From the NCBI GenBank assembly GCA_028699065.1, contig JAQVVH010000001.1, positions 419,860-483,859 on the forward strand: DNA of 64,000 nt. Direction: 5' to 3'. The position numbers were made by a program, and so were the translations under genes. Origin of the DNA: Gallionella sp. GTDB lineage: Bacteria; Pseudomonadota; Gammaproteobacteria; Burkholderiales; Gallionellaceae. Under the pieces are notes generated by a model. The model saw only the letters and a list, made by a program, of their open reading frames with translations, ran no database searches and was not told the origin of the DNA. This document shows positions 14,150 through 27,054 of this stretch, in pieces. Every line of letters begins with the position of its first letter. Within the stretch, counting starts at the first letter, position 1.

Positions 14150-14155
14150 TATCGC

Positions 14156-14632
14156 TCAGATGTACTGAACGTCCACCACTTCGTATTCGCGAATACCGCC
14201 GGGCGCCTGGACTTCGGCAATATCACCGCTGTATTTACCGATCAGGGCCCGTGCAATCGGTGAGCTGATTGAAATCTTGCGCTCGCGAATGTTGGCCTCA
14301 TCGTCGCCAACAATCTGGTAAGTCACCACATCGCCGTTATTGACATCTTCCAGCACCACAGTCGCGCCGAAGACACAGCGACCATCGGCGTTGATGGTTT
14401 TGGGATCGATGATTTGCGCGCTGCCCAGCTTGGCCTCAAGCTCGATAATCCGGCCCTCAATGAATCCCTGGCGTTCCTTGGCGGCCTCATACTCGGCATT
14501 TTCCGACAAATCGCCTTGGGCGCGCGCCTCGGAAATTGCGTTAATCACCGACGGACGTTCCACGGTTTTCAAATGATGCAGCTCCTGTCGCAGCAACTCG
14601 GCACCGAGAACAGTCAATGGAATCGTACTCAT
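14156..14632 (-). CDS. greA: Transcription elongation factor GreA
   Basis: A 158-residue factor that rescues backtracked RNA polymerase by stimulating transcript cleavage. The coiled-coil tip carries the acidic pair in [18 protein letters not shown], and the C-terminal FKBP-like domain ends [13 protein letters not shown] use the ATG two codons inside a longer reading because [12 protein letters not shown] matches the family. It lies 21 bp downstream of carB on the same strand. Confidence 0.96.
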   Translation of the reverse strand: MSTIPLTVLGAELLRQELHHLKTVERPSVINAISEARAQGDLSENAEYEAAKERQGFIEGRIIELEAKLGSAQIIDPKTINADGRCVFGATVVLEDVNNGDVVTYQIVGDDEANIRERKISISSPIARALIGKYSGDIAEVQAPGGIREYEVVDVQYI

Positions 14633-14653
14633 AAACAAACCACCCCTTGCTAG

Positions 14654-17872
<3,219 letters not shown>

Positions 17873-18997
17873 TTACTTCTTCTCCATCATCGCCACGAAG
17901 CGATCGAACAACGGGGCAACATCATGCGGGCCGGGGCTCGCTTCCGGGTGCCCCTGAAAACAGAACGCCGGCTTGTCGGTTAGCTCAAAACCTTGCAGCG
18001 TACCGTCGAACAGCGACACATGCGTGACACGCGCGTTGGCCGGCAGCGTCGCCGCATCCACCGCAAAACCGTGGTTTTGGCTGGTAATCATCACACGCTT
18101 GGTTTGCGTATCCTGTACCGGATGATTCGCGCCACGGTGACCAAACTTCATCTTCACCGACTTGGCGCCTACGGCCAACCCCATGATCTGGTGGCCCAGG
18201 CAAATGCCGTACATCGGAATACCAACCTCGATAAACTTTTGCGCCGCCGCAATCGCGTAATCGCAAGGCTCCGGATCGCCGGGGCCGTTCGACAAAAACA
18301 CACCGTCCGGATTCATCGCCAGCACATCGGCAGCGGACGTTTTGGCGGGCACCACCGTAATACGGCAGCCGCGCTCGGCCAGCATGCGCAGAATGTTGCG
18401 CTTCACGCCGAAGTCATACGCCACCACGTGGAATTTCGTTTCAGTCGCGTCGCCGTAACCGCGTCCCAGCTTCCATTCGGTCTGCGTCCAATCGTAAGGC
18501 TGGTCGCAAGTCACCGTCTGCGCCAAGTCCATACCGGCCAGACCGGCAAAACCTTGGGCTGCCGCCAGCGCCGCCGCGACATCATCACCAGAAGCGATGC
18601 AACCATTCTGCGCCCCCTTGCTGCGCAGGATGCGGGTCAGCTTCCGGGTATCGATACCGGCGATGGCCACCACATTGTTGGCCTTCAGATATTCCGGCAG
18701 CGATTGGGTCGCGCGGAAGTTGCTCACCGTCATGGACAGATCGCGAATAATCAAACCGCTGGCAAACACCTGACGCGACTCCACATCCTCGGTATTGCAG
18801 CCGACATTGCCGATATGCGGATAAGTCAGCGTCACGATTTGCTTGCAGTAGGAAGGGTCGGTGAGAATTTCCTGATAACCGGTAATCGAGGTATTGAAAA
18901 CCACCTCACCCGCGCTACTTCCATCCGCCCCGATGGAAATGCCGCGAAACACCGTTCCATCGGCTAGGACTAGGATGGCTGGCTTCGTCTGCGACAC
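17873..18997 (-). CDS. carA: Carbamoyl-phosphate synthase small subunit
   Basis: A 374-residue glutamine amidotransferase subunit that hydrolyses glutamine and channels ammonia to CarB. The class I triad is visible: Cys in [11 protein letters not shown], and His/Glu in [11 protein letters not shown]. The start is GTG, preceded by AAGGAG 6 nt upstream, giving [17 protein letters not shown]. It is the first gene of carA-carB-greA and has a leader of about 100 nt with a hairpin and short open frame. In many relatives dapB lies directly upstream; here the accessory block begins instead. Confidence 0.96.
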   Translation of the reverse strand: MSQTKPAILVLADGTVFRGISIGADGSSAGEVVFNTSITGYQEILTDPSYCKQIVTLTYPHIGNVGCNTEDVESRQVFASGLIIRDLSMTVSNFRATQSLPEYLKANNVVAIAGIDTRKLTRILRSKGAQNGCIASGDDVAAALAAAQGFAGLAGMDLAQTVTCDQPYDWTQTEWKLGRGYGDATETKFHVVAYDFGVKRNILRMLAERGCRITVVPAKTSAADVLAMNPDGVFLSNGPGDPEPCDYAIAAAQKFIEVGIPMYGICLGHQIMGLAVGAKSVKMKFGHRGANHPVQDTQTKRVMITSQNHGFAVDAATLPANARVTHVSLFDGTLQGFELTDKPAFCFQGHPEASPGPHDVAPLFDRFVAMMEKK

Positions 18998-19019
18998 GTG
19001 TAACTCCTTGATTAACTGA

Positions 19020-19094
19020 CTATTGGCATACCCACGCTGGACTGCAGGTGTACCTATAAAGAAGCGGGACGAACCCTGTGTTCACCCCGCTCAT
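19020..19094 (-). CDS. Possible carAB leader peptide (24 codons)
   Basis: Within the carA leader an ATG (19094-19092) opens a 24-codon frame ending TAG at 19022-19020, 22 nt before the carA start. It begins only about 5 nt after the predicted transcription start and has no Shine-Dalgarno, so it would have to be read as a nearly leaderless message. The hairpin at 19063-19091 lies inside it, an arrangement like translational-coupling attenuators. Existence as a peptide is a hypothesis. Confidence 0.25.
   Translation of the reverse strand: MSGVNTGFVPLLYRYTCSPAWVCQ
19063..19091 (-). promoter_or_regulatory. Hairpin in the carA leader (possible attenuator)
   Basis: Minus-strand arms AGCGGG-GT-GAAC and GTTC-GT-CCCGCT pair over 12 positions (two G-U wobbles) around the loop ACAGG. 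The stem is followed by TCTTTAT, a weak U-rich stretch. It lies between the carA promoter and the carA ribosome site and could be a transcription attenuator or an mRNA stabiliser. Confidence 0.45.
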
Positions 19095-19106
19095 TTGACG
19101 GCGCGC

Positions 19107-19135
19107 ATTATAGCCGAAGTACCGGGCGGCATCAA
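19107..19135 (-). promoter_or_regulatory. sigma70 promoter of carAB
   Basis: Minus-strand TTGATG (19135-19130), 17-nt spacer and perfect TATAAT (19112-19107). It points at carA and predicts a leader of about 100 nt. Confidence 0.7.
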
Positions 19136-19182
19136 ACCGCCACCCGCCGCAAAACGCTATCCGACTTTTATGACCGCCGCCT

Positions 19183-19188
19183 TATAAT
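19183..19188 (+). promoter_or_regulatory. -10 box of mntP
   Basis: A perfect TATAAT 30 nt upstream of the mntP ATG; the only -35 candidate (CCGACT, 16 nt upstream) is weak. The predicted leader of about 20-25 nt is far too short for the yybP-ykoY manganese riboswitch that often precedes mntP. Confidence 0.5.
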
Positions 19189-19218
19189 TCGCGCCCGCCA
19201 TCCAACTGAACGAAAAAC

Positions 19219-19752
19219 ATGATCGAAGTCCTCATCCTCGCCATCGCCCTCAGCATGGACGCATTTGCCGTCTCCATCGGCCTGGGTTCCAAAGGCGAGC
19301 ACAAACACCTCGGACTAAAGGCCGGGCTTTATTTCGGCCTATTCCAGGCGCTGATGCCCTTCATCGGCTACCTGGCCGGCCGGGGCGTACTGGGCTGGGT
19401 CGAAGACTACGCCCCCTGGATCGCCTGCGGCCTGCTGACCGCCATCGGCGCCAAAATGATTTACGAAGCCACGCAAGAAGGCGTGGAAGAAGACATCGCC
19501 CAAATCACCTCAAAAGTCATGCTGTTTCTGGCGATTGCCACCAGCATCGACGCGATGGCGGCCGGATTCAGTCTCACGCTGCTGGAAGTGGACGCCTGGC
19601 TCGCCTGCGCCATCATCGGCATCACCACCTTCGGCTTCAGTTGGCTGGGCGTGCAGATCGGCAAAAAGAGCGGCACTTGGCTGGAAAGCAAAGCGGAAAT
19701 TTTCGGCGGCGTGGTGCTGATTTTGATTGGGGTGAAGATGCTGGTTGCTTAA
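19219..19752 (+). CDS. mntP: Manganese efflux pump MntP
   Basis: A 177-residue inner-membrane protein of the MntP (YebN) family that exports Mn2+. The sequence shows six hydrophobic helices in two repeats, each with the family's acidic signature in a helix: [12 protein letters not shown] near residue 14 and [11 protein letters not shown] near residue 110. Full length. It diverges from carAB and converges on the sigma54 regulator gene; nothing links it functionally to its neighbours. Confidence 0.93.
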   Translation: MIEVLILAIALSMDAFAVSIGLGSKGEHKHLGLKAGLYFGLFQALMPFIGYLAGRGVLGWVEDYAPWIACGLLTAIGAKMIYEATQEGVEEDIAQITSKVMLFLAIATSIDAMAAGFSLTLLEVDAWLACAIIGITTFGFSWLGVQIGKKSGTWLESKAEIFGGVVLILIGVKMLVA

Positions 19753-19760
19753 TCGAAAGA

Positions 19761-19790
19761 CTGCCTCTCGGCCAAAGCGGCCTGTGGCAG
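19761..19790 (+). terminator. Hairpin after mntP
   Basis: CTGCC...GGCAG enclosing GGCC...GGCC forms a stem starting 8 nt past the mntP stop, with no T run after it. The rest of 19791-19945 holds no convincing gene; it contains a GACCGGT/ACCGGTC inverted repeat near 19802-19829. Confidence 0.35.
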
Positions 19791-19945
19791 CCTGATATGC
19801 CAACGACCGGTATTGAAATCGACACCGGTCATAGATTGGCAAATCATCGCAAACGACAACAACCAGACTTTGACTAAAGCTCTTACTAAAGTAAAAAAAT
19901 GGACACCTAAGCAAGATGCTCAAATGGGGAGGTTGCGAGAAAGGC

Positions 19946-21865
19946 TCAGTCCGCCAAGCGGCGGTGTGCAAGCGCGATCTTGCGATACAGCGTCTGCCTG
20001 CTGATGCCCAATCGTCGAGCCGCCGCTGAGACGTTGCCGTGACTGTCTTGCAGGGTCTGTTGAATGACCGCGAGTGAAACGGCCTTAAGGTTTTGTGGAG
20101 TGGCGCCAGCACTGTCAGGCGCGAGGCTCTTCGCCTCCGCCGCCAGCTCATCTAGCAGATCGTCAGGAAGGTGTTGCCAATCGATACACTCTTCATACGC
20201 ATCTAACATGGCACTGGCAGTACGCAGCAAGCTGGAATATTGGCGAATGTTCCCCGGCCAAGGATAGCGACTCAGCTTGGCGAGCAATTCTGGCTTGAGA
20301 TGGATGGCACGCTCGGGGTTGTGTTCGGCCAAGATGCGCTCGGTGAGTGCTTGGAAGTCGGTGCGCTCACGCAAGGCAGGGAGTTTCACCGTCAAGCCAT
20401 TGATGCGGTAGTACAGATCGCTTCGGAAGATACCTTTGTCCGCGTCCTCGCGCAGCTTGCGATGCGTGGCGCAGACCAGACTGAAATCCACTTCAACTGC
20501 TTTGCCGCCGCCAAGTGGTGTCACTTGCCGCTCCTGTAACACTCGCAACAAGCGCGTCTGCATGGCGAGTGGCATATCGCCGATCTCATCCAAGAACAGT
20601 GTGCCGCCATGAGCCTCTCGCAGGCGACCGATGTAACCTTCTCTGCGCGCACCAGTGAACGCACCGGGTGAATAGCCAAACAGTTCCGCCTCGATGAGAT
20701 GTTCCGGCAAGGCTGCGCAATTGATGGCGACAAAGGGTTTGCCGCAACGCGCTCCGCTTTCATGCACGGCACGTGCGAACAATTCTTTACCCACGCCAGA
20801 CTCGCCATGCAACAAGATTGGGATGGGTTTGCCAGCGACGCGACGTGCTTTGTCAGTAGCGCTATGCCACAGCGGATCGCCGAGATCGAGCTTGCTCAAA
20901 GCATCCGTAGGTGTCGCTTGTGCCACAGAGGGTGCTGAGTTGAACGTGCCTTCTACGGTATGCACCTGCATGAACATGGGCGTACCGTCATGTAAATGGA
21001 TATGCCTAGGTGAAGCAATGCGATGCGAGTTGCGAGACAGTATTTCATCCAAACGCACATCCAGCACATCTCCCACTTTGGCACTGCCAATGTCGTTTGG
21101 CGACAGATGCAGCATCTCCAATCCGGTTCGGTTCGCCCCAACGATCCATCCATCTGGAGATAGCGCAATGATGCCTTCGGCCACCGAGCCTATGCCTTCG
21201 GGATGTGTGTGCAGATGCAATCGAATGTGACGCTGGCAACTCGCTAGCACCAAGCGGTTCTCGATCATGCGTGCGGCCATGCTGACCAAGCCCAAGGTGT
21301 GTGGATGACGGCTGCGGTGGTCTCCCGAGATGTCGATGATGCCCAGCAACTTGCCATCCGCCGACATGATGGGGGCTGCCGCGCAAGTGAGAAAACCGTT
21401 GCGCTCAAGGAAATGTTCCGCGCCATTGATCTCAACCGAACTTGCTTCAGCCACTGCAGTGCCGATGGCATTCGTCCCGCGATAGCGTTCCTGCCAACAC
21501 GAACCGGAGGACAACGCAACGCGTTCCGCTTTGTTGAGGAAATCCACATCCCCCATGGTGTGCATCAGCGTGGCGTTCTTGTCGGCAAGGATCACCATGC
21601 TTTGGCTGTGTTTCACTTGTTGATGCAGGTATTCCATGACAGGGCGTGAATGCGCCAACAGGTCTTGGTTGGTCGCTAAGGCGTAACGCAGCTCGTTACC
21701 TGTGAGTGGGTCGACTACCTGCAACCTACCGGTGGGCAACACACCCGCTTCCAAACTACGTCGCCAAGAACGTGCGATACGTTCATCGAGTGCGCCGTTA
21801 GGACACTCTCCGTATTGCAACAGGTGCGAGCGCGCTTTGCGCAAAGCTAATGCTGATTGAGTCAT
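19946..21865 (-). CDS. Sigma54-dependent activator, AcoR type
   Basis: A 639-residue enhancer-binding protein. Order: an N-terminal sensory part with a GAF-like domain (about residues 60-200), a PAS-like segment (about 220-290), a AAA+ domain with Walker A GESGVGKE and the sigma54-contacting GAFTGA loop, then a Fis-type helix-turn-helix at the very C-terminus (NVSAAARRLGISRQTLYRKI). This is the AcoR layout, used for acetoin, alcohol and aldehyde responses. The ATG at 21865 is chosen because AGGA precedes it; a longer frame begins with an unlikely 50-residue extension. It is divergent from an aldehyde dehydrogenase gene that has a sigma54 promoter, its likely target. Confidence 0.9.
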   Translation of the reverse strand: MTQSALALRKARSHLLQYGECPNGALDERIARSWRRSLEAGVLPTGRLQVVDPLTGNELRYALATNQDLLAHSRPVMEYLHQQVKHSQSMVILADKNATLMHTMGDVDFLNKAERVALSSGSCWQERYRGTNAIGTAVAEASSVEINGAEHFLERNGFLTCAAAPIMSADGKLLGIIDISGDHRSRHPHTLGLVSMAARMIENRLVLASCQRHIRLHLHTHPEGIGSVAEGIIALSPDGWIVGANRTGLEMLHLSPNDIGSAKVGDVLDVRLDEILSRNSHRIASPRHIHLHDGTPMFMQVHTVEGTFNSAPSVAQATPTDALSKLDLGDPLWHSATDKARRVAGKPIPILLHGESGVGKELFARAVHESGARCGKPFVAINCAALPEHLIEAELFGYSPGAFTGARREGYIGRLREAHGGTLFLDEIGDMPLAMQTRLLRVLQERQVTPLGGGKAVEVDFSLVCATHRKLREDADKGIFRSDLYYRINGLTVKLPALRERTDFQALTERILAEHNPERAIHLKPELLAKLSRYPWPGNIRQYSSLLRTASAMLDAYEECIDWQHLPDDLLDELAAEAKSLAPDSAGATPQNLKAVSLAVIQQTLQDSHGNVSAAARRLGISRQTLYRKIALAHRRLAD

Positions 21866-21908
21866 AGGATCCTGATCTCCCCAAGGTGATGCGCTGGAAC
21901 GTTGGCGG

Positions 21909-21936
21909 AGTATAAAAGGATAGCAAGGCGGTGCAA
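21909..21936 (-). promoter_or_regulatory. Promoter of the AcoR-type regulator
   Basis: Minus-strand TTGCAC (21936-21931), 16-nt spacer and TATACT (21914-21909), about 45 nt upstream of the regulator start. Confidence 0.45.
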
Positions 21937-21963
21937 TAGCTAAGTCCTGAAAACATGTCCGAC

Positions 21964-21980
21964 TGTCACATTTTGTGACA
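21964..21980. promoter_or_regulatory. Candidate upstream activator site for the sigma54 regulator
   Basis: A perfect 7-bp inverted repeat, TGTCACA-TTT-TGTGACA, centred about 120 bp upstream of the predicted aldehyde dehydrogenase transcription start and behind the regulator promoter. Position and symmetry fit an enhancer site for a dimeric Fis-type HTH activator; it could also mediate autoregulation. Confidence 0.6.
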
Positions 21981-22075
21981 CCTGTCTTAAATGGGGGCGT
22001 CACACCGTCCCTCACGATGAAAACCTCTAATAAATATTTCGTATGAAATCAATCCCCTTTGCCTAAAGGCTGGGT

Positions 22076-22090
22076 TGGCCTGCTCCTTGC
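22076..22090 (+). promoter_or_regulatory. sigma54 promoter of the aldehyde dehydrogenase gene
   Basis: TGGC (22076-22079), exactly 7 nt, then TTGC (22087-22090), which reproduces the -24/-12 geometry of sigma54 promoters. It is 74 nt upstream of the dehydrogenase ATG. No competing sigma70 promoter stands out between it and the gene. Confidence 0.75.
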
Positions 22091-22163
22091 GTAATAAAGT
22101 ACGCAGCACAGAAGTGGGAGCGATCTGCTTGATCGTCAATCAATATAAAGAGGAGAAGACATA

Positions 22164-23684
22164 ATGATTTATGCAGCCCCCGGCACCGCTGGTGCCAAGA
22201 TTTCCTACAAAGCCAAATACGACAATTTCATCGGCGGCAAATGGGTAGCCCCTGTTAAAGGTGAATACTTCGATGTCATCACGCCAGTCAGTGGCAAGGT
22301 GTACACCAAGGCTGCACGATCCGGCGCAGAAGACATCGAGCTGGCACTGGATGCCGCGCACGCCGCTGCTGACAAATGGGGCAATACCTCTATCACCGAG
22401 CGCTCTAATGTATTGCTGAAGATCGCCGACTGTATCGAAGACAATCTGGAAGTGCTGGCTTATGCCGAGACCGTGGACAACGGCAAAGCCATCCGCGAGA
22501 CATTGAATGCCGACATTCCTTTGGCAGTCGATCACTTCCGCTACTTCGCGGGCTGCCTACGCGCGCAAGAAGGCCACCTGTCCGAGATCAACGAGAACAC
22601 AGTCGCTTACCATTTCCATGAACCCTTGGGCGTGGTCGGCCAAATCATTCCGTGGAACTTCCCTATCTTGATGGCAGCATGGAAACTAGCACCTGCGCTA
22701 GGTGCAGGAAACTGCGTGGTGCTGAAGCCCGCCGAGTCCACTCCGATCAGCATCTTGATCTTGATGGACCTGATCGCAGACCTGCTGCCACCGGGCGTGC
22801 TGAATATCGTCAACGGTTTCGGGCGCGAAGCAGGGATGCCACTTGCCACCAGCAAGCGCATCGCCAAGATCGCGTTCACTGGCTCGACCACGACAGGCCG
22901 TGTGATTGCTCAAGCAGCAGCGAACAACTTGATTCCCGCCACACTGGAACTGGGCGGCAAGTCACCGAACATCTTCTTTGCAGACGTGATGGACAAAGAC
23001 GATGGCTTCCTCGACAAAGCGATCGAAGGCTTGGTGTTGTTCGCGTTCAACCAAGGCGAGGTTTGCACCTGCCCTTCTCGCGCACTGATCCATGAATCCA
23101 TCTACGACAAGTTCATGGAGCGTGTGCTGAAACGTGTTGCCGCCATCAAGCAGGGCAACCCGCTGGACACCGACACCATGATGGGCGCGCAAGCCTCCAA
23201 GGAACAGCTCACCAAGATTCTGTCTTACCTCGACCTAGGTAAACAAGAAGGTGCGCAAGTATTGGCAGGAGGTGGACAAGCCAATCTCACGGGCGATATG
23301 GCCGGCGGCTATTACGTGCAACCTACCCTGTTCAAAGGCCACAACAAGATGCGCATCTTCCAAGAAGAGATCTTCGGCCCCGTGTTGGCGGTGACCACAT
23401 TCAAGGATGAAGCAGAAGCACTGGCGCTCGCCAACGACACGCTGTATGGCTTGGGCGCGGGTGTGTGGAGCCGCAACGGCAACGTGGCGTATCGCATGGG
23501 TCGTGCGATCAAGGCAGGTCGTGTGTGGACCAACTGCTACCACGACTACGCTGCCGGCGCTGCATTCGGCGGTTACAAAGAATCGGGTATCGGTCGCGAG
23601 ACGCACAAGATGATGCTCGACCACTACCAGCAAACGAAGAATCTGTTGGTGAGCTACAGCGAACAGAAACTGGGCTTCTTCTGA
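22164..23684 (+). CDS. NAD+-dependent aldehyde dehydrogenase, AcoD/AldB/ExaC type
   Basis: A 506-residue ALDH-superfamily enzyme oxidising small aliphatic aldehydes to acids. Visible: the N-terminal [12 protein letters not shown] entry, cofactor region [26 protein letters not shown], the general-base Glu in LELGGKSPN and the catalytic Cys in [22 protein letters not shown] ribosome site precedes the ATG. Regulation by sigma54 and the divergent AcoR-type activator is strongly suggested by the promoter and operator between them. Closest roles in the family are acetaldehyde dehydrogenase in ethanol or acetoin catabolism. No alcohol dehydrogenase is nearby, so the substrate is open. Confidence 0.92.
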   Translation: MIYAAPGTAGAKISYKAKYDNFIGGKWVAPVKGEYFDVITPVSGKVYTKAARSGAEDIELALDAAHAAADKWGNTSITERSNVLLKIADCIEDNLEVLAYAETVDNGKAIRETLNADIPLAVDHFRYFAGCLRAQEGHLSEINENTVAYHFHEPLGVVGQIIPWNFPILMAAWKLAPALGAGNCVVLKPAESTPISILILMDLIADLLPPGVLNIVNGFGREAGMPLATSKRIAKIAFTGSTTTGRVIAQAAANNLIPATLELGGKSPNIFFADVMDKDDGFLDKAIEGLVLFAFNQGEVCTCPSRALIHESIYDKFMERVLKRVAAIKQGNPLDTDTMMGAQASKEQLTKILSYLDLGKQEGAQVLAGGGQANLTGDMAGGYYVQPTLFKGHNKMRIFQEEIFGPVLAVTTFKDEAEALALANDTLYGLGAGVWSRNGNVAYRMGRAIKAGRVWTNCYHDYAAGAAFGGYKESGIGRETHKMMLDHYQQTKNLLVSYSEQKLGFF

Positions 23685-23711
23685 TTCTTTGAATTGGATT
23701 AATTCACCCAT

Positions 23712-23734
23712 GGGGCGGGCAACCGCCCCGTTTT
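23712..23734 (+). terminator. Intercistronic hairpin after the aldehyde dehydrogenase
   Basis: GGGGCGG (23712-23718), loop GCAA, CCGCCCC (23723-23729), then GTTTT. It sits between the dehydrogenase and the DUF779 gene and probably reduces, rather than abolishes, readthrough. Confidence 0.55.
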
Positions 23735-23749
23735 ACTGGAGGAAACGAC

Positions 23750-24145
23750 ATGGTCGAAAAAGTGATTGCAACTGAGGCCGCACTAGATCTGATCGAACTC
23801 TTAAAGCAGAAATACGGTGAACTGATGTTCCACCAATCAGGCGGGTGCTGCGACAACAGTGCGGCCAATTGTTATTTGCCCGGCGAACTCACCATCGGTG
23901 CGGGTGACGAATATCTGGGTGATATCGGCGGCTGCCCCTTCTATATGAGCAAATCGCAATACGAATATTGGCAACACACGCAACTCATCATCGATGTGAT
24001 CGAAGGACGTGGCGGCACGTTCTCGCTCGAAGGACCTGAAGGGAAAGCTTTTCACACGCGCTCTCGTGTGTTCACAGATACAGAGTGGGCAGAGATTTTG
24101 AACGAGAGTGCTAGGTTGCGCGATATGAATCGCCCCGGATTTTGA
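23750..24145 (+). CDS. DUF779 protein; C-terminus supplied by the IS3 element
   Basis: A 131-residue member of DUF779, a small Cys-containing family (here HQSGGCCDNSAANCY and IGGCPFYMS) that commonly accompanies aldehyde dehydrogenases; its role is unknown. A GGAGG site precedes the ATG. The last six residues MNRPGF and the stop are encoded inside the left terminal repeat of the downstream insertion element (from 24126), so the original C-terminus has been replaced. Most of the conserved domain is present, so the protein could still work. Confidence 0.85.
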   Translation: MVEKVIATEAALDLIELLKQKYGELMFHQSGGCCDNSAANCYLPGELTIGAGDEYLGDIGGCPFYMSKSQYEYWQHTQLIIDVIEGRGGTFSLEGPEGKAFHTRSRVFTDTEWAEILNESARLRDMNRPGF

Positions 24146-24152
24146 GGAGGCT
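24126..24152 (+). repeat. IS3 element left terminal repeat
   Basis: Starts TGAATCGCCCCG and ends GGAGGCT. It overlaps the last six codons and the stop codon of the DUF779 gene. Confidence 0.85.
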
Positions 24153-24175
24153 CCAAATCTTAAGAGAATGGAGCC

Positions 24176-24499
24176 ATGAACAAATCAAACAAGTATTCCC
24201 CCGAAGTACGCGAGCGCGCCGTGCGCATGGTGCAAGAGCATCGCAACGAGTATCCATCCCTATGGTCGGCCATTGAATCGATTGCGCCGAAGATTGGCTG
24301 TGTTCTACAAACACTGCATGACTGGGTGAAGAAGCACGAGATCGATCATGGTCTGCGCGACGGCATCACCAGCGAGGAGCGTGACCGCATCAAGGCATTG
24401 GAACGTGAAGTGAAGGAATTGCGCCGCGCCAATGAGATCCTGAAGCTGGCCAGCGCTTTTTTTGCCCAGGCGGAGCTCGACCGCAAACTCAAATCCTGA
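24176..24499 (+). CDS. IS3 transposase OrfA
   Basis: A 107-residue helix-turn-helix protein ([18 protein letters not shown]... [12 protein letters not shown]) with a C-terminal leucine-zipper-like helix ([20 protein letters not shown]). It binds the terminal repeats and, fused to OrfB by frameshifting, forms the transposase. A T7 run at 24457-24463 within the AFFAQ codons lies in the phase expected for -1 slippage into orfB. Confidence 0.93.
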   Translation: MNKSNKYSPEVRERAVRMVQEHRNEYPSLWSAIESIAPKIGCVLQTLHDWVKKHEIDHGLRDGITSEERDRIKALEREVKELRRANEILKLASAFFAQAELDRKLKS

Positions 24500-25404
24500 G
24501 GTCGTTCATCGACCGGCATCGCGACACCTACGGGGTCGAGCCGATCTGCAAAGTGTTGCAGATCGCCCCGTCAGGGGATCGGCGACATGCTGCGACGCAG
24601 CGTAATCCGGTATTGCGCTGCGCACGCGCCCAACGTGATGATGCCTTGGTGCCCCAGATTCAGCGCGTCTGGCATGCCAACTTCCAGGTCTATGGTGCAG
24701 ACAAGGTCTGGCGTCAGCTCAATCGCGAAGAGGTGCCGGTGGCCCGCTGCACGGTTGAGCGGCTCATGAAACGGTTGGGTCTGGAAGGTGCCCGGCGCGG
24801 CAAGGTCATCAAGACCACCCGGCCCGATAAGAACCTCCCTTGTCCGCTGGATCGCGTCAATCGGCAATTCAGGGCGGATCGCCCCAACCAGCTATGGGTG
24901 GCGGACTTCACCTATGTCTCGACGTGGCAGGGCTGGCTCTATGTGGCCTTCGTCATCGACGTGTTCGCACGCCGCATCGTGGGCTGGCGGGTCAGCACCA
25001 GCATGCACACGGACTTCGTGCTGGATGCACTGGAGCAGGCGCTATATGCGCGCCAGCCGGAACTGGGAAGTCTGATTCACCACTCGGACAGAGGCTCGCA
25101 GTATGTCTCCATCCGCTACACCGAGCGGCTTGGCGAGGCTGGGGTGGAACCTTCTGTTGGCAGCCGGGGAGACAGTTACGACAACGCTCTGGCCGAGACG
25201 ATCAACGGGCTGTACAAGACAGAGTTGATCCACAAACGAGGGCCATGGAAGAACAGGGAATCGGTGGAACTGGCGACGCTGGAATGGGTGTCCTGGTTCA
25301 ACCATCAACGCCTGCTCGAACCCATCGGCTATATCCCGCCCGCAGAAGCTGAGGCACAATACTACCGGCAGTTAGCCAAGACGGAGACTGCCAACGTTAC
25401 TTAA
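24463..25404 (+). CDS. IS3 transposase OrfB catalytic domain (via -1 frameshift)
   Basis: The -1 frame is open from the T7 slip site and reads [20 protein letters not shown], the normal OrfB entry. It includes the HTH_21 region and the integrase core with the three acidic residues: D in [11 protein letters not shown] in HHSDRGSQY and E in [14 protein letters not shown]. An internal ATG at 24553 gives a separate 283-residue product, but the fusion is the expected active form. No stop or frameshift disrupts the catalytic part. Confidence 0.9.
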   Translation, partial: CPGGARPQTQILRSFIDRHRDTYGVEPICKVLQIAPSGDRRHAATQRNPVLRCARAQRDDALVPQIQRVWHANFQVYGADKVWRQLNREEVPVARCTVERLMKRLGLEGARRGKVIKTTRPDKNLPCPLDRVNRQFRADRPNQLWVADFTYVSTWQGWLYVAFVIDVFARRIVGWRVSTSMHTDFVLDALEQALYARQPELGSLIHHSDRGSQYVSIRYTERLGEAGVEPSVGSRGDSYDNALAETINGLYKTELIHKRGPWKNRESVELATLEWVSWFNHQRLLEPIGYIPPAEAEAQYYRQLAKTETANVT

Positions 25405-25411
25405 ACCAACA

Positions 25412-25438
25412 AGCCTCCACGAAACTCGGGGCGATTCA
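25412..25438 (-). repeat. IS3 element right terminal repeat
   Basis: Inverted counterpart of the left end; both share the 12-bp terminal block TGAATCGCCCCG and the inner GGAGGCT. Confidence 0.85.
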
Positions 25439-25781
25439 TGGGGGAAAGATCGGGGCGAAGAACCTTACTTCAGGTGGGCTGGAAATGGAAATATCATTGC
25501 CTTGCTTAGTCGCGTCCACTTAGTCCACAATCCAGAACTTCAATATCTGAATAGTCCTGCAACATAACGGACGGTCACCACAGACAGAAATGGGTTAGCA
25601 AGCATCGCCCGCGAAACATCAAATCGGTGTTCATGAACGACCGTTGCTGGGTGTGAAGCAGACATCGCTACTTTCCGATTTGAAAGCCATTTCAGTAATT
25701 ACTCAGTGTCTCTTATGGCCGATAAGTAGCCCTCAGAATGACCGCTCTCTTTTCAGCTTCTTTGCCAAAAGCAAAAACTCT
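25439..25781. other. Non-coding gap between the IS3 element and dapB
   Basis: About 340 bp with stops in every frame and no protein I recognise. Base composition is more A+T-rich than the flanking genes. It probably holds the remains of whatever lay downstream of the DUF779 gene before the insertion. No terminator or promoter stands out. Confidence 0.5.
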
Positions 25782-26983
<1,202 letters not shown>

Positions 26984-27054
26984 ACCAACCAGTCCGTTCG
27001 TTTCAATTTCAAGCGGCGAATGATACCTCAAGCCAGCCCGGATACGCAGCCCGG

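Larger units (their letters stand above)
24126..25438 (+). mobile_element. IS3-family insertion sequence, apparently complete (1313 bp)
   Basis: Ends begin TG and end CA as in IS3 elements. The 27-bp imperfect terminal repeats match at 23 positions. Inside are orfA and orfB in overlapping frames with the DDE residues intact. No 3- or 4-bp target duplication is visible (left flank ATA, right flank TGG), which suggests the copy arrived with, or later suffered, a rearrangement. It lies between the DUF779 gene and dapB, at the right side of the accessory block. Confidence 0.88.

Noticed and set aside
19813-20004. A 63-codon frame (TTG start) after mntP whose middle looks lysine-rich and protein-like
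   Set aside because: No ribosome site, no family recognised, and its end runs into the 3' end of the regulator gene on the other strand. It could be a small gene remnant but I cannot support it.
24146-25438. The IS3 element as cargo of a larger composite transposon with the aldehyde dehydrogenase
   Set aside because: Only one IS copy is present and no second copy flanks the block near mntP or carA.
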